Assembly (NCBI GenBank): GCA_015501605.1
Contig: JADNRZ010000003.1
Location: forward strand, 496,001 to 560,000
Direction: 5' to 3'
Source of the DNA: Panaeolus papilionaceus
Lineage: Eukaryota; Basidiomycota; Agaricomycetes; Agaricales
Length of the DNA: 64,000 bases
Under the pieces are notes generated by a model that was not told the DNA's origin, ran no database searches, and saw only the letters and a program-made list of their open reading frames with translations. This document shows, piece after piece, positions 48,965-61,993 of this stretch (position 1 is the first letter of the stretch; the number at the start of each line of letters is the position of its first letter). Position numbers and translations under genes: made by a program.

Positions 48965-51039
48965 ATGCTACCTACGATTTTTCTGAACCTAGTCTTGGTT
49001 TTTTCTTCGCCGTTCGTTAAGTTAGCGAATGGCGAGGAACCGCAAGGCATTGCGGCCCAGACCTTTTCCTCTACTATCCCCGAGCTTTTGGTACGCGGAT
49101 TTATTCAACAACGACAGGAAAAGGTTTGTTCAATCCCAGGGGGCCGTAAGTTATCTTTCGTTTCTCCCTGAGTTTGCGATGAAACGTCGCTTTTTCTCTG
49201 CTCAGCAATCTGTGATGCAACCACTTGCTGTCGGCCTGGTTATCGATGTGTATGTACCTTGGTTGTTTTCTGCGTAACAGGCACCACTCATAGGGTTCAT
49301 GTAATCTAGTGCACTGCGGGATGCTGCCCATTGGATTCATCGGTAACTTCTACCTTGATGTGCGCAGTCATAAACTCACGCGTAAACGAAACATAATACA
49401 GTGTTTTCTACCAGGAAGGTACAGTATTCAAAGTTGTAACCTCCATGTCAAAGACTGACCGTCCCCAAGGTGTTGTCCAAACACATGGCAGAAATGTGTA
49501 GGTCCCAGTTTGCTGTACCTGATTGCCAGCGTAGACTCACAAATTCAGTCAGGGGGTACTGCCTGCTGTCCTCCGTCTTACACATGCTGTGGGTCCACCT
49601 GTAAGCTATTTACCTGGTCGTTGAGTTGCTATCATGCTCAAGTCTAACAGGTTGTGGATCCGGGGATTTTTGCGAGCGAGGCCATTGTATCGACAACAGT
49701 GAGGATTTCTCTCTGTACTCATGCCATTTACTCATTTTCTTGCAGCTTTGAAGGATCGCATTGCCAAGTTTGAGCTTGACATCAAGGAGAATCTAGAGGT
49801 AGGGAACATTCAAGTTCGCTGCGTCTGTCTTAGCTGAAGCCTCCTCAGCTCCTCAAAAATATGTGTGAAGGTATGTCACCATTACGGTACCCTCATATAA
49901 ATCAAGTCAATAATGTCTCTCCAATGGCAGGCATGAAACGTGGAAACGGTGGTATCCCGCGGAATACCGAAGTTCTGACCTACAGAGGAAAAGCGAAAAA
50001 GTTCCCCCGTGGCAAGGTTCGAAAGGCCGCTGGTTGCGTGTCAAAGTATTGCAGAAAACTCATCGATACTGGAGCGAGTGCCTCGTTAAACTCCTGTGAT
50101 GAGGTACAGTAACATTGGTGCATTCGATTGTACCTTGAGTTTACTAACTCTGCATAGTACCCACCGGCGATGTCTCTGGAAGGAGGTGATTTCAGAGATG
50201 CGTCAGAGAGAATTATTGCCTGTATTCCAGATGTTCAGAACTCTCGCCAAGGGAACCGATTTTCTAATTTGGTTCAAGCATTTGAGAAGATAAATGGAAG
50301 AGAGCTTCAACAGGGAGACAAGTTCGTCGTCAGCGTTGAATGCGACAAGGTGGCAAGTTTGGGAGGCGCTGAGCTTCCTGAACCAGTCATAAGACGACAG
50401 ACGATTGAGCCTATGCAAGGCCAAGCTGGTGCGTGAAGTTATCTCTCTTTCTACGAACAAGTGCCGTTTTAACTTTTCGATTTTTAGGCGTCGACAGTGA
50501 AATCAAAGGTTTCGAGATACCTGATAGCTTTGTGCTCATACCGCTGGGGGATTTGGACCCCGGAAGGTAACTTACCAGATTATCCTCGTTACATCATGCT
50601 TACATCTACTCGTAGCTACACAATCGAAGTGCAGGGTGTCGAAGGTAGCACAACTGCTGGTTTTGTGTACGATCGAGATGGTGATGAAATGTTCACAACG
50701 TAGGTGTCAAATATCAGTTTATTCATCTTCGTGATTCTGATATCGATTCATGAACATAGCATCGCGACGGGTGTCTCAGGAGGTCAAAGTCAACAGATGA
50801 CCTTCCAGTTCCCCGACCCTATGTTTGGAATTTCCGTCGCCCTCAACACTCTCAACAACAACACCAAAGTGACCTGGTCATTGCGCGGTGATCCGACATT
50901 GACACAAACTCCGAGCCCCTCGACATCCGCCGGAGGAGGCCCGAACGGGTCACCTCGCAGCTTTGCATCTTCCATCCATTGGAAACGGGAAATCCAGCTC
51001 GCAGTTATTTCGTGCATTGTTTTCCTCATCTTGGTTTGA
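48965..51039 (+). CDS. Secreted, GPI-anchored Cys-rich NucA/NucB-type nuclease (copy A)
   Basis: Start ATG 48965 with a signal peptide (MLPTIFLNLVLVFSSPFVK, cleavage near ANG-EE). Cys-rich N-terminal exons read VCSIPGG, ICDATTCCRPGY and CTAGCCPLDSS, then YTCCGST and an EGF/granulin-like CERGHCIDN, followed by LKDRIAKFELDIKENLE. The NucA/NucB DNase domain follows: MKRGNGGIPRNTEVLTYRG (49934), KAAGCVSKYCRK, then NSCDE spliced to YPPAMSLEGGDF (intron 50103-50158), IIACIPDVQNSRQGNRF. The DEYP...EGG...NSxQG signature is complete. A C-terminal beta domain (SYTIEVQGVEGSTTAG) and a Ser/Pro/Gly linker lead to a hydrophobic end IQLAVISCIVFLILV, TGA 51039, typical of a GPI signal. It should cut extracellular DNA at the cell surface. 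The Cys-rich exons have short introns and their joins are inferred. Confidence 0.8.
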
Positions 51040-51379
51040 CGAATTTTTGTGACCCCAAATTTTATTCTCCCTGATTTTATATCTTTGGCTTGACTCGTAT
51101 GTCTCCCTGATCTCCCCAAGTGCGCCTCTTTTATAACTTTTGTTTATCTGTATATATGGAATGATTTCGCGGAATATAAAGGCGTCATATTGTGCTTGGA
51201 AGTAGTAAGCACGTCGTTTAAATCCCATCTTATGCTCTATCGGTTCGTCCCTCAACCCGATGCCAAAAAACGGAGGGGTAACCGATCATCATCAATTGCC
51301 TGACAGGCCTTCGATGGTTTTAATCTAGAAACCAATTCTTTCATCGACAATTACAGCCCATTAAAACGGCCCACAGTAA
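51040..51379. other. Intergenic after nuclease copy A
   Basis: 3' UTR and spacer; nothing else was seen. Confidence 0.4.
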
Positions 51380-51704
51380 TAAGGTAGAAACGGTGCGATC
51401 TGGTACACATCATGTGACAAAGCGTGACTTTTCCAGGGATTTCGCAAGTATTTCCTTCGGGGCACAACGGGGAAGCAATTTTTTCAAAAAATGAAAACAA
51501 GAATCTCTAGTGCTGCTAATTTAGAGCAGTCTCTTGTTGACCAATTTGCGATACGTGCATCTGCCGTTGTGCCCCGCAGGAAATGGTTTTCGAAGCCATC
51601 AACAACCCACTAACAACCCATCAAGATGTTACCACGATTTTGGCTGGGTCACAGTCTGGTCACGGAGCATGTGATGTGTACCAGATCGCACCGTTTCTAC
51701 CTTA
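51380..51704. mobile_element. Fold-back / MITE-like element with 33-bp perfect terminal inverted repeats
   Basis: 51380-51412, starting TAAGGTAGAAACGGTGCG, is the exact reverse complement of 51672-51704. Further inside, CGGGGCACAACGG (51458-51470) pairs with CCGTTGTGCCCCG (51564-51576), with more pairing beside it (TATTTCCTT against AGGAAAT), so much of the 325 bp can fold into one hairpin. There is no coding capacity and no certain target duplication. The perfect ends suggest recent insertion or selection on the ends. Confidence 0.72.
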
Positions 51705-51824
51705 CTTCGACACAAACCCTGACCTTTCTTGCCTCCGAATAAGCACATAATTGTCTCTCAGAGGTGCGCAGTGAACATTCTGGAGCATCATTCCATATAT
51801 CACATTGACGTCGAGCCCACTGAC

Positions 51825-52095
51825 TACTGTACCATTTCGATCAGTTCTGCAGGGGGGTGGGACATGGGACACGTTTGCCGAATAATGGAACTTGGCTGGA
51901 TGGGTTGGGACATGGGACGAAAGGCAAAGCTCGGCAGGGGACAAAATTTCGGCCAAGGTTTGTACCAGGGCTGGGCTGAGCCAGGAGGTGTCCCATTCTG
52001 CCAACTTGGATGGGATATGGGACATGGGACCAGATTCTGCCTCAGCAGGGGGGTCCGGGACACCGGACCGCCGAATAGATCGAAATGGTACAGTA
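51825..52095. mobile_element. Second short inverted-repeat element with internal GGGACATGGGAC repeats
   Basis: TACTGTACCATTTCGATC (51825-51842) is the exact reverse complement of 52078-52095. The interior carries GGGACATGGGAC three times (about 51858, 51908 and 52017) and a related direct repeat near both ends (GCAGGGGGGT with GCCGAATA downstream). It is non-coding and unrelated in sequence to the 51380 element. It probably is a small non-autonomous DNA transposon, but satellite-like repeats are an alternative. Confidence 0.6.
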
Positions 52096-52619
52096 TCTCA
52101 GTGTCACGTCAACAATTCAATTCACCTTGTTCCATATATACGCCCTTTGACGGTGGCAAGTCGCTTTACCTTTACAAGAACAAGAGACTTAATAAATTCA
52201 GTCTCTAATACTAGTAGTCACTGCATACCTACAGATGTCGAACTCAGGCCACAGGCGCCTGTGATCATCATGCATTGATGCAAAGGCCACAGCCGTCACG
52301 GCAAATCCCGTAAACCGAATACCTCGTCGAATTAAGTCAGAACAAGTCTTCTAAATGATAAGTACTACTACTATAGTCGTGGAGCATCATTCACAATCAA
52401 AAGGTATTCATCTTGAAGCACGTCATGTTGAGCCCAGATGCCTATCAGCACTGCAAATCTCTGGCCAAACCACTGAATTGATCTATTCATCCCATTTCCT
52501 TGGCCATTGAGTTGCTAGGCTCTCTCACCTCATGGTGGCGACTAGGTTTTCCCATTGTACTGTTCCGAATGTATTGAGGAGGGTTCAGTACGCGTCGTCC
52601 CGACCCTCAGACGGTGTAT
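52096..52619. other. Intergenic upstream of nuclease copy B
   Basis: No gene. A small perfect palindrome CACAGGCGCCTGTG lies near 52250. Otherwise nothing was seen. Confidence 0.4.
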
Positions 52620-52647
52620 GGTAATAATCTTGAGTTTGCACATGATG
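52620..52647 (+). promoter_or_regulatory. Upstream block conserved between the two nuclease genes (copy B)
   Basis: GGTAATAATCT (52620-52630) and TTGCACATGATG (52636-52647), about 130 bp before ATG 52751, match the block at 48844-48871 upstream of copy A. Confidence 0.45.
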
Positions 52648-52750
52648 GCACGCTCCCTGCTGTATTTATTCGTTCAGAGTGCACACATACCTTGCTTCCT
52701 TGCCCACCCCCACCTCCACAGGCACTACTGCTCTGAAACCTTCACGGAGT

Positions 52751-54837
52751 ATGCTGCGTACAATGTTTCTCAATCTGGGGGTGTTCCTCCTTTCTTCCCA
52801 GCTCTTTGTTCAGGTTGTAAACGCGGGAGAACCGCAAGGTGTCGAAGCTCAGGGCTTTTCTTCGATTATCCCTGAACTTTTGGGTCGTGGATTGCAACCA
52901 AGACAAGGAAGAGTATGTTCAATTCCTGGAGGACGTGAGTGGCAGTTTGCTTTGCTTAGCAGATATCTCGCGTTCTGACTTGGCAATCTGACCTGCTCAG
53001 CTATCTGTGATGCGATACATTGCTGCAAGCCAGGATTCCAATGCGTAAGTCAGAGACTTCTTGTCTGTCTGAAGTTATTAATAGGAGTCTGGATGTGCAG
53101 TGTCCTGCTGGGTGTTGCCCACTAGACTCATCGGTAAGTTCGAAATTGATGGTCCTAAGCATGAGCTCAAGTAAAGATGAACACGATGTAGTGCTTTGGA
53201 CCGGGGAACAGGTAGGTCCTTGTCTATTGAATTTAGTTCAAAGGGCTGATTGTTCTTCAGATGCTGTCCAAACACCAGTACGCGATGTGTAAGCACCAGG
53301 CGCGTTCTTTCTCCCTGATGTCTAAACTTATCGAGCTTTAGCCAGGAGATACGGCTTGCTGTCCTCCTACCTTTACCTGCTGTGGCAGCACTTGTAAGCC
53401 ACTCCTTTAGGATTTATGGCACCCTTATTGAATAAAGCAGGTTGTGGCGCAGGAGAGTTCTGCGAGCGGGGACACTGTATCGACAATGGTGGAGACTTTA
53501 TCCTTCCCCCTGTAAATCCTGTTCTCATATTTTCGCAGCCCTAAAGGACCGCGTTGTAAAGTTCGATCTTGATACGAAGAAGAATAAAGAGGTAGGAAAC
53601 CCTTGGCCTGATTTTTTTCATCTTTCCAACCTGATACACTTTCCAGTTACTCAAAAACATGTGCGAAGGTACTATCTGGGCTGGCTAGCACAGTCTGAGT
53701 AGACGACACTGACAATTTGCAGGCATGAAACGCGGAAACGGCGGTGTTGCACGGAACAGTGAGGTTCTGACATACAGAGGAAAGGAAATCGACTATCCTC
53801 GTGATGATGTTCGAAAGGCTGCTGGATGTGTCGATGGGTATTGTAAGAAAATTATTGCTGCTGGTGGAGATCCTACGTTCAACTCTTGCGACGAGGTGCG
53901 CCCTGCCTTAGACATCGGAGGATTTTCTGCTAACGGTGAAGGATAGTACCCCCCAGCATCTACTCTAGAAGGAGGCGCATTCAGAGGCGCCGGTGAAAGG
54001 ATCATCACCTGCATTCCGGGAAACCAGAATTCTCGCCAGGGCAACCGATTCTCTCGTATGATTCAGGCTTACAAGAAGCTTAATGGTGGAACAGAGCTAC
54101 AGCGAGGGGATAAGTTCGTCATAAGTATCGACTGTAAGCAGGTGGCCAATGCTGAGCTCTCTGAACCGGTGAAGAGGCAGACGATTGAGCCTATGCAGGG
54201 TGAAGCTGGTGAGTGCTAGGTTTATGTCTCGCTCATTCGGTGTTGTTTTGATCATTGTTTTTAGTCGTCGACGAGGAGATTAAAGGTTTCGAGATACCTG
54301 ATAGCTTCGTGCTGATTGCTTTAGGAGACTTAACATCCGGAAGGTAATTGATGACCACCCTTACGAAACATTCATCATGCTCATCTTTGGTCATAGCTAC
54401 ACCATTGAAGTGCAGGGTGTCGAGGGTAGCACTACAGCAGGTTATGTTTACGATCGAGATGGTGACGAAACATTTTCGACGTAAGTCTTCCGTAGAACCT
54501 GTCACTCGTTTTCGTGATGCTAATTTAGATTGGAAGCATCGAGTCAGGCGTCTCGACAGGTCAGAGTCAACAAATGACGTTCCAATTCCCGAATCCTATG
54601 TTTGGAGTGTCGGTGGCTCTGAATACATTGAATAATGACACGAAGGTGTCGTGGTCGTTGCTTGGGGATAAAACGTTGACACAGACGACTGGTACGACTC
54701 CTACCCCAAGTCAAACGCGAGGTGGTTCGAATAGTCCACCTGGTAATGCACCAGCCAACTCTGCAGTATCTATTCACTCGAGATGGGAAGTGCAGCTTGC
54801 AATTGCTTTGATCACGACGCTGTTCGTCCTCGTTTGA
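52751..54837 (+). CDS. Secreted, GPI-anchored Cys-rich NucA/NucB-type nuclease (copy B)
   Basis: Paralogue of the gene at 48965 with the same exon order. Start ATG 52751 (a second ATG lies at 52763); signal peptide MFLNLGVFLLSSQLFVQ. Cys-rich part: VCSIPGG, ICDAIHCCKPGFQC, CPAGCCPLDSS, ACCPPTFTCCGST, CERGHCIDN. Then LKDRVVKFDLDTKKNKE and the NucA/NucB domain: MKRGNGGVARNSEVLTYRG (53725), KAAGCVDGYCKKI, NSCDE spliced to YPPASTLEGGAF (intron about 53896-53946), IITCIPGNQNSRQGNRF. DEYP, EGG and NSxQG are intact. The C-terminal domain (SYTIEVQGVEGSTTAGYVY, MTFQFPNPMFGVSVALNTL) and hydrophobic end VQLAIALITTLFVLV (TGA 54837) match copy A. The linker has diverged most (more Thr/Pro here). Both copies look functional. 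Likely role: surface DNase for nutrition, defence or extracellular DNA turnover. Confidence 0.82.
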
Positions 54838-56209
54838 AAGAGTCCGGCTTCGATACCCTTTTACTTACCTACTGCATGGGCAGCCTTCATTATCTACGCA
54901 GTATGTACCCTTTGCTTATTTATTTCTGCGTGTTTGTACATGTACAGAGTTCTTTCATGGAATATATCTCATTCGAACATTCGGCCGTCCTTCGCGTGGT
55001 TGTTTGTCAACACATAGGGGCTACAGAATAGAAGTTAAATTGCTAAGTATGGCTCCTATATGCCCACCATGTATATTAAATCAGGGGATCTCTTGCATAA
55101 AATTTGCTTGATATTTGCATGAATGCTAGGTAATTTGCACAAGTATGTAGATCAAGATATTTATGCATGGGAGCGCCTTGGAGGCATACCTATCAAATTT
55201 TTGGTTTATCTTCGAACATGCTTCCCTATTGACCCACCAACCGTCCTTTCTCGATCCACTTCCGCAATGTCGGAATGGTTCTGTGTCAAGCAACAAGGCG
55301 CGGCGCCGTCAACGGTCAAATCGGAATTCGAAGAACCCTGCTTAAACCTCGGGTGTCTCTGGGCTGTAAAGGTTCTCGATTGAATGTGCTGGTGAGTGGT
55401 GTTCGACCGTTCAGTGCACCCTTTCAAATACAGTGTAGATGCTGGCAGTTTATCGAACTGCGTCTTATTTTTAGCTTCTATTCAACATTGCTACAAGGAT
55501 AACAGTGGGTAAGGATCCAACTGAGATGGAAGGACGGTGATTTGAATGTCATTCGTCAATGCTCCAATACATACTGCCGAGATGCCGGTTACCGAAATTA
55601 GCAACTGGGGAGAGGATTCGTGCGGGTATATGGCATGTGCCTGACAGAGAGACACTCAACGTTTCTGTCACTTGACTCAGACCCTTTCATTTGGCAAAGC
55701 CTATGGTTTAAATGGAAGGAAGGTAGACAGTGCTGATTCCTTTCTTTCTCCCTCACCCTCTCTCGTCTTTCAAAACCTTGACCTCACTAGGTGAGCCTCG
55801 CCCGACCTAGACAGGACTGGTGGCTGATCATAGATCGAATGACAGAGCGTCGATTGCATCGACTTCTATTTCTCTTCGAAGGGGACGTGGGCGGCTTATA
55901 AGACCAACTAGTTTCAGCCGTTGAAAGAGCTTTGGTGGTTAATCATGTCAAGCATTTGGATGGATTTCTTGTAGTGAGTCTCATCGTTGCGAACTCTCCA
56001 CCCGAACTCACATTGTCCCACAGCTGGGGTGAGCTGATCATCTGCTTCCAGGCTCAGTGCAGCGTGTCTGACCTCATTCTTTTTTAATGCAAAAGGTGGT
56101 CTGGGCATGGTAAATGTCGGGTACGTATTTTCACACTATTGCACTGTCAGCAGTCAATCGCAGATTTTGACATTGCGGTGGTACTGATGACGAGCCTTTT
56201 CACCACAGG
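54838..56209. other. Intergenic, possible eroded coding sequence
   Basis: 1.4 kb without a supported gene. A - strand stretch at 55914-56108 has protein-like composition but no partner exon or motif. Confidence 0.4.
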
Positions 56210-56758
56210 ATGTCGTTCCTCGTGTACAACACCACTAGGCTGGATCTGAAACAGCGCCGGGCTGCCCAAACAGATATGTCGACACATCATCCCATCCGTG
56301 CCCATTCACTTCCCCACTCGTTCATCTACCTCAGCTATGCCACGGGCTTGCTCAACTTAGGAGCGGCGTTCATGCGCCTGCGGACCATCAACTTCCTTGA
56401 CATTCCTATATTGATGTGGCTGGAATCGATCGTTGATACATCAAGTAGGAATGATTCCGAATTCATGAAACTCCTAGCCGCAAGGTGGATAGTGGCGATG
56501 AGTGATTGGACAAGTCTATGGCTGGCTTGCACATTCTTCGCTTCTGCTTGCTTGAACTTTGCAACAGTCCGACAATTGCACTTGCGAGAGAGATGGATCA
56601 GGGATGCGCTGCTACCTATCCCAACGTTGGTGCCCAATGAAAAGACTAGGTTGATGGTGGTGAATGTGTCTCTGGGGTGCAGTATCACAACAGATGCTGA
56701 GAATTTAGTAGGCAAAACGTTCGCTCCTCCTCCCATGCTCACTTCGAACCGACACTGA
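56210..56758 (+). CDS. Unrecognised ORF of 182 codons
   Basis: ATG 56210 opens an uninterrupted 182-codon frame with three moderately hydrophobic stretches (FIYLSYATGLLNLGAAF, NFLDIPILMWLESIV, WTSLWLACTFFASACLNFA). No family is recognised. The ATG directly follows CACCACAG, which also looks like a splice acceptor, so this may be an internal exon of a larger or broken gene. The opposite strand is also open over much of this length, so coding is not proven. Confidence 0.35.
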   Translation: MSFLVYNTTRLDLKQRRAAQTDMSTHHPIRAHSLPHSFIYLSYATGLLNLGAAFMRLRTINFLDIPILMWLESIVDTSSRNDSEFMKLLAARWIVAMSDWTSLWLACTFFASACLNFATVRQLHLRERWIRDALLPIPTLVPNEKTRLMVVNVSLGCSITTDAENLVGKTFAPPPMLTSNRH

Positions 56759-57070
56759 AGGATTAATTGCGGATGATATAGGAGGGTAGTGCTGTTACCC
56801 ATTCTCGTACCTGAAGGTGTCGACGATATAGTCGCCGAGGTTGTGCTTGAGTAGAGATTTGAAGTCTCCGTTATTATTTCGCCTTCCTATCGTGGCTTGT
56901 GTATTTGTAACATGTAGTTTTATTATTTGTACTTTTTCATGCGCTCAATGTACTATCATTGAATTGACACACTCTTTAGTGATGAATCGATGATGACTTC
57001 ATTTAATTTCTTGATTTTGTAAGTATGACGTGTTGGTAGGACTTGAAATTCTATTTTTAGCCCACGCGCC
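56759..57070. other. Intergenic before the first GAPDH gene
   Basis: T-rich spacer with the GAPDH promoter; nothing else was seen. Confidence 0.4.
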
Positions 57071-57077
57071 TATATAA
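57071..57077 (+). promoter_or_regulatory. TATA box of the first GAPDH gene
   Basis: TATATAA stands 78 bp upstream of ATG 57149, followed by a CT-rich leader (TTTTCTTCCCCTCATCC) typical of fungal transcription starts. Confidence 0.6.
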
Positions 57078-57148
57078 TCTCTCCAGTGCAAATTATGTCT
57101 CAGTTTTCTTCCCCTCATCCTTTGTAACTTACGACCGCCACCCTCAAA

Positions 57149-58632
<1,484 letters not shown>

Positions 58633-59157
58633 ATGGCCACATCTCGAAACATTAGTAGGCAGAAATAATATGTTTATCTCGGTTTACTATTAGATCTATG
58701 CCATGATCACTACTCTCCATTATGATAATTGATTCCGATATCCACGAACCGCGACTCGCGTCATTAGGCGTCCATGACTCGACGCTTATAATTGCTTACA
58801 AAAAGAAGCGCCCTTGGTGTCCGTCAAACCTCGATGTACATACGGCGGAATTTGTCGGAGGTTTACAATCGTAGCTGGTTATCAGCAGCAATTGCCACTG
58901 GTGATTCTCGCCTGCCACACGTACTTGGTTATTTATGCTCAAGAGGCGGGTTCTCGGTATTGTTTATTACTTAACGTGTAACCACCATCATGCGTCGAGA
59001 GACAAGTGATTTTGTAGAACGGCGTCGGGTCTAGATCGGAGGACCGTGGCTCTTGGGGCTGTGGAATCCAGTGGAAACATAGAACATCAGGATCCCGATA
59101 TGTAAGCTAGCACCCTGATTGGGTGTTGGAAATTCCATCGATAGATAAATTCCACCT
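58633..59157. other. Intergenic between the two GAPDH genes
   Basis: Contains the 3' UTR of copy 1 and the upstream promoter of copy 2. No ORF is supported. Confidence 0.5.
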
Positions 59158-59164
59158 TATAAAA
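59158..59164 (+). promoter_or_regulatory. TATA box of the second GAPDH gene
   Basis: TATAAAA lies 73 bp upstream of ATG 59231, with a long C/T/A leader (CACCTACATCCACCTCCC) free of ATG. This is the layout of a strong constitutive fungal promoter. Confidence 0.7.
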
Positions 59165-59230
59165 CCCTAGTCTCTCCGATTTACCACTCATCAATCTTAT
59201 CACCTACATCCACCTCCCAACTTATTCATC

Positions 59231-60790
<1,560 letters not shown>

Positions 60791-61993
60791 ATTTATGACC
60801 CAATCTAAGCGATGTTGGTGATACCCACAAAACTGGAAATGAGATGTGTATCTACGCAGTATATGTAAAAGAAAGAAGTGCGCATGTAATCGTTATAGAT
60901 ATATAGTAAATAAAACTTTGCGTTGTACAGTACTCTGATTAACACGAAGTGCATATGGAAGGGAGGCATTACGACGTAATCGCGATGGAATGTTTCGAGT
61001 CAACTCGGTATGTCTGAATCGCTTTGTGGGAGTCTCGAAATTTTCAAAAATAGTTGAGGAAGGGTGATACGGTCCAGGTGCTTTAGGGTCTCTGTATTCC
61101 CGATGTCGTCGAAAGCCGATAATCATTTCTTCCCCGGGTACCAGTGGGATCGGATGTTCCCCAAAGAAAAGTTTCGGCCGTTTCGATGAATGTATTCATA
61201 CATCCAACAAGATAATGCGTTAGGCCACTTCTTCGGCCTATTGATATTAGATACGTAGTTGTCAGAATACGATGGATGCGTATCATCGGTGCTCGAACGT
61301 GCAAGATTGATCATAATTAATGGGCGACTGAGAATCTAAAAGCGCTCGCACGCAGCGACACTCCGTAATTTCGGCGAAATTGCGTTGCTCACTCGCTCTG
61401 GAGGTGCGGCTGGGACTCGGGAGGATGCTCATGCGTGTAAGTATTGTGTAATGCTGGAATCATTTTATTGGCGGGTTGGTTAATGGGGTTGTGTTTGTAC
61501 GCAGATAAGATAGGAGTTGTAGGACGTTGTTCGGAGGGAGCGTGGCGTGTATTAAGGCACGTTTGAGATTACTCGAGTATTGATATCGAGAGGGTACCGC
61601 TCTGGTCATGCTCTTAAAATAGGTGTCTTGGGTTTTGTCGTTTGTGGCAGGAATAGAATAAGGTAAAGATAGGAAGAACGTCGCGATGTGGGCATAATTT
61701 CATGGTGGTTCGCAAATTGTGATGATTACATTCGAAATGGAAGGGTGTATTGCGATGGCCCAACATAACCTGCTGTACATAGGAACAAAGTGAATACTGT
61801 CCGTCCACTTTAATAGCTACAGGGGTGAAGGAGTGTGTCTATCGAAGGATCACATTGGAGAATACTTGCAAGTTGCTTGGACTGATATAAGGTATGTAGA
61901 TATTGTAAAACTCCGAGTCCCAGTGTTTCCCAAAAAAATGAATAAAAAAATGAAGTTACCTACGTGAGCCTCCAAAAAGGCCAACAGAGCCAA
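60791..61993. other. Intergenic between convergent genes
   Basis: 1.2 kb. The first part is the GAPDH 3' UTR. Short ORFs on the - strand (about 60900-61310) have no family character. Nothing else was seen. Confidence 0.45.

Noticed and set aside
52532..52546. ATGGTGGCGACTAGG, resembling the repeated unit of the 4315-4628 element
   Set aside because: Only about 14 bases match and no inverted partner is nearby; chance similarity is likely.
54838..56209. A third nuclease copy or relic after copy B
   Set aside because: None of the diagnostic words (NucA/NucB signature, Cys exons, GPI tail) was found in any frame here.
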